64,000 nucleotides of DNA from Citrobacter rodentium NBRC 105723 = DSM 16636 (GCF_021278985.1 NZ_CP082833.1:2232001-2296000); one strand, 5' to 3'; positions 1 to 8,596 are shown, counted from the first letter of the stretch. The notes: generated by a model not told the origin, from the sequence alone. Numbers and translations are program-made.

Positions 1-120
1 AAGGGCATTTGCCAGCGTGGAGGACGCCAGCCCGGCCTGACGGGACAACGCCGCCAGTGAGGTGCCCCGCTTTCTCAGCCCGGCGATAATGTCGGCGGAG
101 TGCCAGTCTTGCTGCATCAT
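1..120 (-). CDS. Ner/Nlp-like helix-turn-helix regulator (partial)
   Basis: The reading frame starts at 120 and runs off the left edge. The 40 visible residues begin MMQQDWHSADIIAGLRKRG and continue into an LAALSRQAGLASSTLANAL helix-turn-helix, the pattern of the small Ner/SfsB-like DNA-binding proteins of Mu-like and P4/P2-like phages. Its ATG overlaps the stop of the upstream gene (ATGA), so the two are translationally coupled. With the next gene and its leader it suggests the regulatory end of a P4-type satellite prophage. The C-terminus is not visible. Family call good; role inferred. Confidence 0.75.
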   Translation of the reverse strand, partial: MMQQDWHSADIIAGLRKRGTSLAALSRQAGLASSTLANAL

Positions 121-578
121 ACTGTCACCTCGTCAATAAACTTTACGCCGTCGGCGGTGTGTATCCAGCGCGGGGCTTTGAGTTCGGCGGCAAAGTACCA
201 GACCAGCTCACACAGTAATCCGGTCAGCGTCTGTTCCATTTTCGGCAGTAACGCCCGCCCCGTCAGAAGCTGCGCCAGCGTGAGTGAGTAGTCACAAAGT
301 AATTCGGAACCGGGTTCAAAGCAGGGGTAACTGGCGGGAAGGGTATCAGTGGTCAGGCTTTCAATCAGGTGGGGCGGGATGGGATCGTTCAGAGTGGGCT
401 GGAGCAGCGAGAGGCAGGCGGCAAGCCGTCCGCAAAGCGCCAGCCGCAGCGTCGGATCGTCGCTTTCAATCAGGGTTTCGGCGAAGCGGTCGCAGTGATC
501 GGCCAGAGCGGTGAAATCCGTGGCGGCGCTGAAGGGAACGGTAAGTAACGGGTGTGTTTGGGTAGGGATCGTAGCCAT
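117..578 (-). CDS. P4-like satellite prophage small protein, function unknown
   Basis: A 153-residue acidic protein, start chosen at MATIPTQTHPLL because GGAG precedes that ATG by about 9 bases; the frame is open further upstream but without a ribosome site. No catalytic motif is visible; it is rich in Leu, Thr and Cys and probably all-helical. Small genes of this kind sit beside Ner-like and Ash/Icd-like genes in enterobacterial P4-type satellites. It overlaps the downstream HTH gene by ATGA, so they form one unit transcribed leftwards from the leader around 600-780. Function unknown. Confidence 0.6.
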   Translation of the reverse strand: MATIPTQTHPLLTVPFSAATDFTALADHCDRFAETLIESDDPTLRLALCGRLAACLSLLQPTLNDPIPPHLIESLTTDTLPASYPCFEPGSELLCDYSLTLAQLLTGRALLPKMEQTLTGLLCELVWYFAAELKAPRWIHTADGVKFIDEVTV

Positions 579-1097
579 GGTGGCAATCTCCAACAAAAGT
601 TGATAAACCACCACCTGAGAGGTCAATCTCGTGGGTGGTGGAACTGGACGGGGTTGACCTTACCGGCTTTGTTGGCAACCGGCGCACCTTGCGGTGCCCC
701 CGCCCAGCCCACCATTGAGATGTAGCCGCGCGTACGACATAAAAAAAGACGCAGGCGCGTCAATATGTCGCCAACAAAATATATTCAGGAGGTCAAGCCC
801 GGCACCTGAATTTGCAGGTGCGAAACAAGGATACTGCGATTGGAAGTAGGCGGCAAGGGGAACTGATACAACAATCCAAGCTATATGTAGATTTACCCTG
901 TCAGAATATTCTTTTATCTCTTTGTTTTATTGGTGGACTGTCCGTAAAATAAACATCGTCGGCATTAAAACCACTACGCAGGCAGTACCAGAGGTCAAAG
1001 TTGGCTCAAGTGGTGGCAACACAACAGCGAAGTATAAGGATAAAAGTCTAAACAGCTCAGTGATACGATTCGTCACGAAATAAGTGGAGCAGATGGT
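579..1097. other. Intergenic region: satellite leader plus upstream region of a defence-like operon
   Basis: From 579 to about 780 lies the minus-strand leader of the satellite genes; it contains GGTGCGCC / CAACCGGCGCACC type complementary segments and the attenuator at 741-761. From 780 to 1097 no recognised gene is present. A plus-strand frame is open from about 855 to 1082 (ending VIRFVTK) but has no ATG and no ribosome site, so it is not called. The promoter of the rightward operon must lie here, but I see no convincing -35/-10 pair. Confidence 0.4.
741..761 (-). terminator. Intrinsic terminator/attenuator in the leader of the satellite operon
   Basis: Read on the minus strand, GACGC-GCCT-GCGTC is followed at once by seven T residues, a textbook Rho-independent terminator. 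It lies about 165 bp upstream of the leftward gene at 117-578, inside its untranslated leader. P4 satellites use premature termination in such leaders for immunity, so this may be an attenuator rather than the end of a gene. Confidence 0.6.
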
Positions 1098-1751
1098 ATG
1101 AAACATTCAATTTCAACCAGTAATGGCTACGTTTACCGGGATGCACTCCGTCTCTTGTTCATTTTAGTTCGGGGAAGTGAACCCTTGAAACAACCTGCTG
1201 ATGGCTGGGATCGCGTATTTTTGGGAGAAAAACGTGCACTGGCTATTGATTTCTGGCTTCGCTATCCAGACTATCTCGCAGACCAATTACTAAACATCTA
1301 CTCACATACTCTGGATATATCGGTGCTTGAAGCCGCAAAGCATATTTTCGATGATGATGAGCCAGACATTCGTCTTGTCAGAATGATTCGCTGGCGCAGA
1401 GGGGCCTTTGACAACTTGCAAACATCATTGGCAATGTTAGGGTACAGAGGGCTGGCTCGTTCAATGAAACGCAAGTTACCAACTGGTCATTATCAGTATG
1501 AATATTTGACTGGCACTCTGGCGCGCACTTTCTTAGATGAAACTATCGCTGAATATCCAGAGCTTGCCTGGTATGAAAAGCAAACTCAACTTGCATTTTT
1601 AGTAGCAAAAAATAAAAGCGGAAGCGCACTAAAAGACATGCATTATTCAGAGGGTGAATATGCCGCAACACCATATGGAGCAACCATCCCCTCTATCAAA
1701 GATCGTGTATTAAAACGGATATCAAATATTAGTATACAGGAGCCAGCATGA
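1098..1751 (+). CDS. Small first component of a three-gene SMC/nuclease system (ABC-3C middle-component-like)
   Basis: A 217-residue soluble protein. The N-terminal pattern DALRLLFILVRGSEPL...EKRALAIDFWLRYPDYLADQL resembles the start of 'middle component' proteins of ABC-three-component (ABC-3C) systems, where a short helical segment is followed by LDF-hRHP-type residues; this is recognition by pattern only. No catalytic residues are evident. GGAG lies about 10 bases before the ATG. Its stop overlaps the start of the SMC-like ATPase gene (ATGA), which argues for a fixed stoichiometry. By analogy with ABC-3C and Lamassu it would bridge ATPase and effector. Base composition is lower in GC than the core genome, as expected for transferred DNA. 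Confidence 0.7.
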   Translation: MKHSISTSNGYVYRDALRLLFILVRGSEPLKQPADGWDRVFLGEKRALAIDFWLRYPDYLADQLLNIYSHTLDISVLEAAKHIFDDDEPDIRLVRMIRWRRGAFDNLQTSLAMLGYRGLARSMKRKLPTGHYQYEYLTGTLARTFLDETIAEYPELAWYEKQTQLAFLVAKNKSGSALKDMHYSEGEYAATPYGATIPSIKDRVLKRISNISIQEPA

Positions 1752-3721
1752 CTGAAAAAAACACCAGCATGAGTATTAACGAATGGCATGCGGCTATTGC
1801 AAAACGAGCAGGTTCACTGCCTGAGAAAGTGGCATCTATTCTCGAAGAACTGAAAATTCGACCAAGGCCGGTTCTGCCGCGCGCTCGAACACTAAATTTG
1901 TTATCCATTCAAATGACGGGAAAGAAGTGTGAGAAAAACCAAGAAACACCATTTTCATTTGAATGGTCCGAGCTCTCAGATGGACTATGGGCTCTCCTGT
2001 CAGAGGGAAATTTCAAAGGGAAATCCAGCACGTTAGCTGTATTTCGTGCTGCTATACAAGGGAGATTTCCGGGTAAAATCAAGCTTGATGTCTGGAGCTG
2101 GATTGCTAATCTAAAAGTACGGTTCAAAATCGACGATACCTCCTATGAGATTGAATTGCAAAAACAGCCCACAGAAACCGACGAGAATAAGGCCGAGGCT
2201 TCACTAGTTCGCATTATTGGCGGCATAGAGCTCCCGCTCTATACAGGTTTGGCTGGAGAGGGACTGCGTACAGCTATCGAAGATGTTTTTATGGATGAAC
2301 TCGGTTTTGACCATTTTCATGCTTATAGATCTAATAAAAACACGGTAGTAGAGCACGGCTGGACCGCACTTTCCTCGGCACTATTCGTAACCGGACCAGG
2401 CCCGGCTATATTTGGAGATCATACCGAGGATGGCCTTCCGTTGCGCCTGATCCAGATGTTTATAGGTTTGCCTTGGGTATCCACTTATACAGCTATTTCT
2501 ACTGCCTTAAAGAAAGCAAAGAGTGAATACGATAAAGCTCAAAACGATAATCTGGCAGGTAACTTTAAGGTTGCTGAACGAATCGAGTCCCTGCAAGAGG
2601 AAAAAAAGGAAAAGGAATGCGAACTGTCTCAATTATCCGATCGTAACCACATACGAAGAGAGCTCAGTTCCCTAGATTACAAATTATCAATAGAGCAAGA
2701 GAAAGTCATAAGCCTACGAAATGAATTGAATAAAGCCCAAACTCTTGTTCAGGAGACTACAGTTGCTCATGCCGAAGCGCGACAAATGTTACAACAAGCC
2801 AAGGATGAGGCTGCTGCTGGTTATGTTTTCCGCAAACTTCAACCTGTTTGCTGTCCGGCATGCGAAACAAAACTACAACCAGACCGTTTCTCCTCCCATA
2901 TTATTCAGGCATGTGGTCTTTGCGGTAATGAATCTCTTCAAATAGATGGGCATGAGGCTATAGATTTCAACGAACTGGAAATAGCTGTCAATGATTCAGA
3001 TACAGCACGAAAAAATGCAGTTGAAGTATTAGCGAAAACTAAAAATATTTTTCTCAAAGCAGATGAATCACGTGATGCGACGCTCGAACAACTCAATAAG
3101 TTGGGAGATGTATTATCTGGTTCCGATGATACAGATCGGATTTTACGAGAAATTGCCGGAATTGATGGACGAATCGAAGAGTTGAATTCCATGCTCGTTA
3201 CCTCCAGCCAAGAAACACCTCAAGAAAATGAAATAATACGGGTACTCAATTCGGCAGAAATCATTACAAAAAAAGCTATGGAGGGGCTCCAAGCAGAAAT
3301 AATGAAAGAAGTAGAAAAGGAGCTTTTCGATCTTGCAGAGAGATTTGGTGTTCGTAACCTCGAAGCATTGTCATTCAAAGCTCACCGCATGGATCTCCGC
3401 CAGGGTGGGGTTGATGTTACATTCAGTGGCCTCAACTCTGGTGAAAATCTACGGATTCGTGTGGCTGCGGCGTTGGCTACATTAAAGGTGGCCCGTTCGC
3501 GAGGTTTCGGCAGACATCCTGGCCTACTTATTCTTGATTCACCGGCGGCCTCCGAGATGAGTGCCGATAATTTTTCAGCTTTGATTGGTGCAGTCGCAGC
3601 GACTGTTAATGAAATCCCCGGTATTCAGGTTATAGTCGGCGCAATAATGCGATCTGAATTAGAACCCGTAGTACCTCAAAAACGACGCAAAATCGCAGTA
3701 GGTACAGAAACGTTGTTCTAG
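1748..3721 (+). CDS. SMC/Rad50-like ATPase with central zinc ribbon (defence-system motor)
   Basis: 657 residues with the split-ATPase layout of SMC/Rad50/RecN proteins. A Walker A-like loop GNFKGKSS lies at residues 87-94; the first Gly of the classical loop is Glu. A coiled coil covers about 250-345, a zinc ribbon follows (CPAC 369/372 and CGLC 389/392), a second coiled coil spans 405-520, and the C-terminal lobe carries an ABC signature-like SGLNSGENLRIR (560-571) and Walker B LLILDSP (593-599), where the usual Glu after Asp is Ser. The zinc element is a full four-Cys ribbon, not the two-Cys Rad50 hook. It overlaps the small gene before it and is followed after 9 nt by the nuclease gene. 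Likely DNA-sensing or DNA-translocating subunit of a Lamassu/ABC-3C-type complex. Confidence 0.85.
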   Translation: MTEKNTSMSINEWHAAIAKRAGSLPEKVASILEELKIRPRPVLPRARTLNLLSIQMTGKKCEKNQETPFSFEWSELSDGLWALLSEGNFKGKSSTLAVFRAAIQGRFPGKIKLDVWSWIANLKVRFKIDDTSYEIELQKQPTETDENKAEASLVRIIGGIELPLYTGLAGEGLRTAIEDVFMDELGFDHFHAYRSNKNTVVEHGWTALSSALFVTGPGPAIFGDHTEDGLPLRLIQMFIGLPWVSTYTAISTALKKAKSEYDKAQNDNLAGNFKVAERIESLQEEKKEKECELSQLSDRNHIRRELSSLDYKLSIEQEKVISLRNELNKAQTLVQETTVAHAEARQMLQQAKDEAAAGYVFRKLQPVCCPACETKLQPDRFSSHIIQACGLCGNESLQIDGHEAIDFNELEIAVNDSDTARKNAVEVLAKTKNIFLKADESRDATLEQLNKLGDVLSGSDDTDRILREIAGIDGRIEELNSMLVTSSQETPQENEIIRVLNSAEIITKKAMEGLQAEIMKEVEKELFDLAERFGVRNLEALSFKAHRMDLRQGGVDVTFSGLNSGENLRIRVAAALATLKVARSRGFGRHPGLLILDSPAASEMSADNFSALIGAVAATVNEIPGIQVIVGAIMRSELEPVVPQKRRKIAVGTETLF

Positions 3722-3730
3722 GAGAATCGA

Positions 3731-5656
3731 ATGAGCGATCTGGCGAATAGATTTTTAGAAGCGTTTCAACATGATGAATCTATTGATTTGTCGAATCAGG
3801 CAATTACCGAACTTACCGAAGCATCAGTACAACTTGCAGATACCCCAGCTTGCGCCGCTTTCTTTATGGCGCTCCTTGATACAGAAACCACTTCAACTGT
3901 ATTGGCTGCGATTAACCTGCTCACTTCAACCAATGATCCAGGAGTCATGGCTGAGATCGTTCAGCATCTCACTGTTCCTTTTAGTTTATCCGAAAATGTG
4001 ATCCGTAGTTTACATAAGGTATTTCTGGATAAATCCAGTAATAAAGGACTCCATAGCGGTACACGAGCTTTAGCATTACTCGGTTCACTAAACCTATCTC
4101 AAGAATATCCCTCACTATTAAGGCGGCTACAGGCCCATCTTTTAGATATCGAGTCGCAGGATGATGGTGACTATTTGCGAAGCGTCGCAAAAATTAATGG
4201 GTTAGTGCTTACACACATTCGAGATCAAGATCTAAATTTGGCGTTGCATGAACTACTTTTGGTTCCAGAGGCAGAAGATGAAGCGTCATTTGCACTCGGT
4301 TTATTGGCAATCGCAGATGCTCTGGATGAGGATGAAAGAAAAGTTGCACTTGAAGCATTTCACCGTGCGCACTGCTTCATGCAACGTGCAATTGTTTCCA
4401 GTGAAGGCAGACAAGACGTATCTCTGTATGTCGCATGCCTAAGCATATTACTCGATTTTCAGAAGGGAACATACGATAAAAGTCTGGAAGAAAAGTTAAC
4501 AATGCTCCGTCAGGCTGCTTTTGAGTATTCCGCATTTCTCATTCCGTCCGATCGACAAATTAATCGCGATACGTGGCCAGGAGCTTCATCGCTCGAAGGG
4601 CTGCGGTGGGCTGAATTAGGAATCCGACTGGCAATGCTTGATATTAACTTATTGAAGAGAGCATGGCTAAACGCGGCAATAATTATCGAAGAAGAACTTT
4701 TCAGAATATTCGAAGCGAGTAGGTCAATATTACGACGTAACTCCGCTGGCGGAATTGAGGCTATCGTTCGGCCCCAGATCATTGGTACCCTACAAGAAAA
4801 TCGGGTTCAGCTTACAATGTTAGACCAGTGGTTAATTGAAAATAAGAATTCGCTATCTACGCCCACCGCACTAATTATGCGAAAGGAAATTGATGCAGCT
4901 ATAGAAGCGAGCTTATACCGAAACCCCATTGACGCAGCAGTGATTCCGGCTAGCGCTGCTGCGATCCTCGATAAAGCCAAGCTTCCCACAGTATTGAATA
5001 TGAGTGCTCAAAAATTACTTACCGATGCAGTAATTACTTTTGAGCTGGAAAGGAGCGATACAGTTACGTGTGAAATACTGGAATCTATTCATAATCAATT
5101 ACAGGAAAACCCTGACTACCAAAGAAACGCACAGCAGTTTTTTTGTCTGATCCTGTACTACACAATTTTATTCGTAACGTCACGTGAGAACATGTCGATG
5201 GGTTCAGTATCTGGAATCGAGTATTTATTTAATCGAGATCCGAATAATCCCCCCTTAGAAGCCGATCTTCATAAAGACTATTTTAACTTTCTTCAAGCAA
5301 CTCCCTTGCACGCATTGGCACAAAGTGAGAGTAGAGATGTAGCACATGGGAGAGTCGATGTTTATTTCACGCAAAACGGTATCAAAACAGTGGCGGAACT
5401 GAAGAAAACTCACCACGATCGAACCCTCGAAAAGCTGGTTGATGAATTTGGCTTACAGGCAACTGCTTATCAACGAACCAACATGAGGTTCTGTATCTTA
5501 ATGGTACTTGATCTTTTTGATCGAGGAGGTGGAAGTGATCATCTTCGTAATTTGATCAATGTATTCCAGAAAACTCCTCACAGTGGGACAGCAACCTATT
5601 CAGTCGTTGTTTTCCGCGTACAAGGAATGAAGAAAACCCCTACTCATCTTAAATAA
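3731..5656 (+). CDS. Helical-repeat protein with C-terminal PD-(D/E)XK nuclease domain (effector candidate)
   Basis: 641 residues, preceded by AGGAG. Residues about 30-500 are helical and repeat-like (ALALLGSLNL, ALHELLLVPE, LGLLAIADAL), resembling HEAT-type solenoids. The C-terminal 110 residues hold a PD-(D/E)XK core: GRVDVYF (Asp543), then VAELKK (Glu556, Lys558), then QATAY (Gln576, Tyr580), the QxxxY motif of RecB/Cas4-like nucleases. The gene ends the operon with the SMC-like ATPase, so it is the probable effector cutting DNA after ATPase activation. I do not recognise the N-terminal family. Nuclease call good; the biological target is inference. Confidence 0.8.
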   Translation: MSDLANRFLEAFQHDESIDLSNQAITELTEASVQLADTPACAAFFMALLDTETTSTVLAAINLLTSTNDPGVMAEIVQHLTVPFSLSENVIRSLHKVFLDKSSNKGLHSGTRALALLGSLNLSQEYPSLLRRLQAHLLDIESQDDGDYLRSVAKINGLVLTHIRDQDLNLALHELLLVPEAEDEASFALGLLAIADALDEDERKVALEAFHRAHCFMQRAIVSSEGRQDVSLYVACLSILLDFQKGTYDKSLEEKLTMLRQAAFEYSAFLIPSDRQINRDTWPGASSLEGLRWAELGIRLAMLDINLLKRAWLNAAIIIEEELFRIFEASRSILRRNSAGGIEAIVRPQIIGTLQENRVQLTMLDQWLIENKNSLSTPTALIMRKEIDAAIEASLYRNPIDAAVIPASAAAILDKAKLPTVLNMSAQKLLTDAVITFELERSDTVTCEILESIHNQLQENPDYQRNAQQFFCLILYYTILFVTSRENMSMGSVSGIEYLFNRDPNNPPLEADLHKDYFNFLQATPLHALAQSESRDVAHGRVDVYFTQNGIKTVAELKKTHHDRTLEKLVDEFGLQATAYQRTNMRFCILMVLDLFDRGGGSDHLRNLINVFQKTPHSGTATYSVVVFRVQGMKKTPTHLK

Positions 5657-5717
5657 TTTCATACAGTTATATAATTGTGAAATCCATCAGAGGAGGCATT
5701 TAGGAATAAATAACCAT

Positions 5718-5873
5718 TAAACTAATTCCACCAAATCCCCCAACGTCACCATCAGCATCATCGGATCCATCGGCGACGGCTCAAACCCCACCCGCAGGTA
5801 AAACTCCCGCGCTTCATCCGACAGGGCGTGAACCAGCATCCCGCGAATGCCGATAGTCTCCGCCACCTGAATC
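5718..5873 (-). pseudogene. C-terminal remnant of a GNAT acetyltransferase (TacT/AtaT-type toxin family)
   Basis: The minus strand reads TIQVAETIGIRGMLVHALSD then EAREFYLRVGFEPSPMDPMM, the conserved end of GNAT toxins that acetylate charged tRNAs. The catalytic Tyr of the REFYLRVGF segment is present, but everything upstream is lost at the IS66 end (position 5874). No antitoxin gene remains nearby. The IS insertion or a deletion from it destroyed the module. Family call strong; the original toxin role is family knowledge. Confidence 0.8.
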
Positions 5874-5903
5874 GTAAGCGGCTCGCCAGAACCGTATTGA
5901 TAT

Positions 5904-7475
5904 TTACTGAGAGCTCAGATCAACTTTCCAGGGCAACAGATCGCGTACCCGATTTGCCGGCCAGTCCTGGATATGCTCAATGACGTAACGCAGCCATTTT
6001 TCTGGCTCCACATTGTTCAGACGGCATGTGCCGATCAGCGAGTACAACACCGCCGCATGTTCGCCACCGCTGTCAGAACCCGCGAACAGCCAGTTTTTCC
6101 GGCCTACGGCCACTCCCCTTAAGGCGTTCTCTGCGATGTTGTTGTCGATTTCCACCCAGCCATTACTGCAGTACACGTTCAGGCTATCCCACTGTTTCAG
6201 CAGGTATGCGAACGCTTTTGCCGTATCCGAGTGACGCGACAGTGTTTTCATCTGAGTCTGTATCCAGTCATACAGTGACTGCATCAGTGACGCAGCTCTG
6301 GCTTTTCTTGCCGCCAGACGCTGTTCTGCTGAACATCCCCGGACTTCTGCTTCGATGGCATACAGTTCACCGATACGCTGCAGGGCTTCCGTGGTGATAT
6401 CGGTTGGCGCTCTTGCATGCACATCGTGGATTTTTCTCCGGGCATGGGCCATACACGCGGCTTCCGTTATTCTGCCGGATTCGTATAACGCCCGGTAGCC
6501 ACCGTAAGCATCGGCCTGAAGCACTCCGCTGTAACCGGACAGGTGATTCTGTGGATGTATGCCTTTCCGGTCCGGGCTGTACGCGAACCAGACCGCCGGG
6601 GGCATCTGTGAACCGGCGTTACGGTCATCACGGACGTAGACCCACAGCCGGGCTGTCCGGGTTTTACCGCTGCCCGGCTCCTGGACCGGGACGGGGATAT
6701 CATCAGCATGGACTTTACCGGGCATCAGCACATACTGGCGCAGGACGTCATACAGCGGCTCCAGCAGTTCAGCAACAGCACCTGTCCAGCGCCCCAGTGT
6801 GGCACGGCTCAGCTCCACTCCCTGACGACGGTATATTTCTGACTGGCGGTATAACGGCAGATGGTCTGCATATTTCCCGGTGACAACATGGGCCAGAAGC
6901 CCCGCTCCGGCATAACTGCGTGCAATGGGTTTTGAAGGTACTGGTGCCTGCACGATATGGTCGCACCGGCAACAGGCCAGTTTCGGACGTTGTGTTTCGA
7001 TAACCTTAAAGGCGCTGCTGATAAGCTCCAGTTGCTCTGACACATCACATCCCAGAGAACTGAGTTCACCACCACAGGCAGGACAGCATTCCTCTTCCGG
7101 CCGGATAACCCGGGTTTCACGGGGAAGTGAGGCCGGTAACGGTTTACGGGCTGAAGACTGGCGCAGGGCGGATGGCAGTGCCGGGTCATATTGCTCACCC
7201 AGCGTTTCAGCCATTTCTTCCTGAAGTGCGCTGATTCTCTCCTGTGCATCCTGTATCTGCCGTTCGGTTTTTGCGCGAAGTTTTTCTGAGCTTTTACCGA
7301 ACTGCATACGTTGCAGTTTCGCAACCAGCGCCTTCAGCCGGTTGATTTCGGAAGCATAAGCCGCCACCCGCTGTGAGAGCAGGCGGTTGTATTCGGCCAT
7401 CTGGCGGATGGTGTCCTGTTGCGTCTGCAACAGTGCCCGCAGGCGGGCGTTCTCATGAGCAAGTGAGGTGTCCAT
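5904..7475 (-). CDS. tnpC: IS66 transposase TnpC
   Basis: 523 residues, the normal length for an IS66 DDE transposase. It begins with an N-terminal leucine-rich coiled coil (about 1-95), then a zinc-binding segment CCPACGGEL...CCRC (about 133-185), then the catalytic core with VHADDIPVPV, QADAYGGYRAL and the C-terminal WVEIDNNIAENALRG carrying the conserved Glu. The reading frame is intact. Last gene of the tnpA-tnpB-tnpC operon, 19 bases after tnpB. Probably active. Confidence 0.92.
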   Translation of the reverse strand: MDTSLAHENARLRALLQTQQDTIRQMAEYNRLLSQRVAAYASEINRLKALVAKLQRMQFGKSSEKLRAKTERQIQDAQERISALQEEMAETLGEQYDPALPSALRQSSARKPLPASLPRETRVIRPEEECCPACGGELSSLGCDVSEQLELISSAFKVIETQRPKLACCRCDHIVQAPVPSKPIARSYAGAGLLAHVVTGKYADHLPLYRQSEIYRRQGVELSRATLGRWTGAVAELLEPLYDVLRQYVLMPGKVHADDIPVPVQEPGSGKTRTARLWVYVRDDRNAGSQMPPAVWFAYSPDRKGIHPQNHLSGYSGVLQADAYGGYRALYESGRITEAACMAHARRKIHDVHARAPTDITTEALQRIGELYAIEAEVRGCSAEQRLAARKARAASLMQSLYDWIQTQMKTLSRHSDTAKAFAYLLKQWDSLNVYCSNGWVEIDNNIAENALRGVAVGRKNWLFAGSDSGGEHAAVLYSLIGTCRLNNVEPEKWLRYVIEHIQDWPANRVRDLLPWKVDLSSQ

Positions 7476-7494
7476 ATCCTCACTTTACAACGGG

Positions 7495-7842
7495 TTATAT
7501 GCGGATTCCAGCGCGTTCCGTTCGTTTCGGGTGCTTCCAGTTGATACCTTCAAGAAGCATGGATAACTGAGCCGGAGTAAGGTGCACCTTGCCGTCACGG
7601 GTGACTGGCCAGATGAAGCGGCCCCGCTCCAGGCGTTTGGTGAAGAGGCACAGTCCGTCACTGTCAGCCCACAACACTTTTATCTGGTCACCCCGGCGTC
7701 CGCGGAAGATGAACAGGTGTCCGGAGAACGGGTCATCCTTCAGGACGTTCTGAACTTTTGATGCCAGGCCGTTAAAGCCATTTCGCATATCGGTGATACC
7801 TGCAACCAGCCAGATACGCGAACCTGCAGGGAGAGATATCAT
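7495..7842 (-). CDS. tnpB: IS66 accessory protein TnpB (Orf2)
   Basis: 115 residues starting MISLPAGSRIWLVAGITDMR, the hallmark of IS66 TnpB, with FIFRGRRGDQIKVLWADSDG in the middle. Required for IS66 transposition, though its biochemical role is not settled. Its ATG overlaps the tnpA stop (ATGA), so the two are coupled. Intact; a second, broken copy lies at 25.6-26.0 kb. Confidence 0.92.
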   Translation of the reverse strand: MISLPAGSRIWLVAGITDMRNGFNGLASKVQNVLKDDPFSGHLFIFRGRRGDQIKVLWADSDGLCLFTKRLERGRFIWPVTRDGKVHLTPAQLSMLLEGINWKHPKRTERAGIRI

Positions 7843-8519
7843 CAGTGGCTGCTCCCTTTTATTTCGCGGATAAGTGTCTGTAATAACGCCGGCGTCAGTT
7901 TACCTTTAAGCCTGAGAGTTCCGGCCGGCAGAACCAGCTCACAACACAGACTGTCGGACGGTGTATTTATCTGCTCTGGTTCCTGTGCGGGGGCCGGGAT
8001 TTTATTATCCGGCTCCGGCGTTAACGTCACGGGAAGCAGTGCCGGCATATTTTTTCCGGAAGGCAGCAGGCCACCTTTCCGGTATTGATGGCGCCAGTTG
8101 AAGAGCAGGTTATCGTTGATTCCGTTTTCCCGGGCGATCTGCGCCACACAGGCTCCGGGCTGCAGTGACTGCTCCACTAAGGCGATTTTAAACTCATAAG
8201 GGAAGTTGGGCCGCCGGGGACGTTTTTTTACCACGGGGGTTTCGGATATAACGGTGCTTTCAGGACGTACGACTGGTACCGTGGAAAATTGTCCGTAAAG
8301 GCAGGCATCAAGTTCCTGCTCCGACATGCCTGCGGGCAAAGGCCACGAAAGGCCAGCTCTCCGAAAGCGCACGAACATACTACAAACTGTTGATTTTGGT
8401 ACACCCAGGCGACGTCCGGCCACAACCCGAGGTAAATGTTCTTCGAAGTGAAGGCGTAAAGCTTCAGTAATCCAGGTCCGGTATTCCATACGATAGTGTC
8501 CACTAAAAATGATGGACAT
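7842..8519 (-). CDS. tnpA: IS66 accessory protein TnpA (Orf1) with helix-turn-helix
   Basis: 225 residues. An N-terminal HTH-like region (FEEHLPRVVAGRRLGVPKST) is followed by ELDACLYGQ, a motif shared with IS21/IS66 regulators, and by a second HTH typical of IS66 TnpA (PYEFKIALVEQSLQPGACVA...ENGINDNLLFNWRHQYRKG). At 225 residues it is longer than single-HTH TnpA versions of roughly 130 residues, giving two DNA-binding modules. The first ATG at 8519 is used here; MEYRTW at 8489 is an alternative. First gene of the element. Confidence 0.85.
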   Translation of the reverse strand: MSIIFSGHYRMEYRTWITEALRLHFEEHLPRVVAGRRLGVPKSTVCSMFVRFRRAGLSWPLPAGMSEQELDACLYGQFSTVPVVRPESTVISETPVVKKRPRRPNFPYEFKIALVEQSLQPGACVAQIARENGINDNLLFNWRHQYRKGGLLPSGKNMPALLPVTLTPEPDNKIPAPAQEPEQINTPSDSLCCELVLPAGTLRLKGKLTPALLQTLIREIKGSSH

Positions 8520-8596
8520 TATTTTTGTGGAGCCGGAGGAAACAGACCAGACGGTTTAAATGAGACGCTTACCTTTCTATAACTTGCTGTTTTTAT

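Larger units (their letters stand above)
5874..8572 (-). mobile_element. IS66-family insertion sequence, structurally complete
   Basis: About 2.7 kb with the standard IS66 trio tnpA-tnpB-tnpC on the minus strand. Ends start GTAAGCG on both sides (5874 inward; 8572 inward on the minus strand) and continue imperfectly (nCTC, then AACCGT at positions 17-22), matching IS66 terminal inverted repeats. The 8 bases outside the ends, CCTGAATC and CTTTCTAT, are not a duplication, so the locus rearranged after insertion or one end recombined. The element truncates a GNAT gene on its left. Confidence 0.85.

Noticed and set aside
466..687. Minus-strand frame beginning MRRLPTKPVRSTPSSSTTHE
   Set aside because: Overlaps the better-supported gene 117-578 out of frame; similar leader ORFs in P4-like satellites make it possible, but the ribosome site favours the other frame.
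855..1082. Open plus-strand frame ending VIRFVTK before the three-gene operon
   Set aside because: No ATG, no ribosome site and no family; composition is plausible but not enough to call a gene.
5904..8519. Large plus-strand ORFs across the IS66 element
   Set aside because: Antisense to intact tnpA/tnpB/tnpC.
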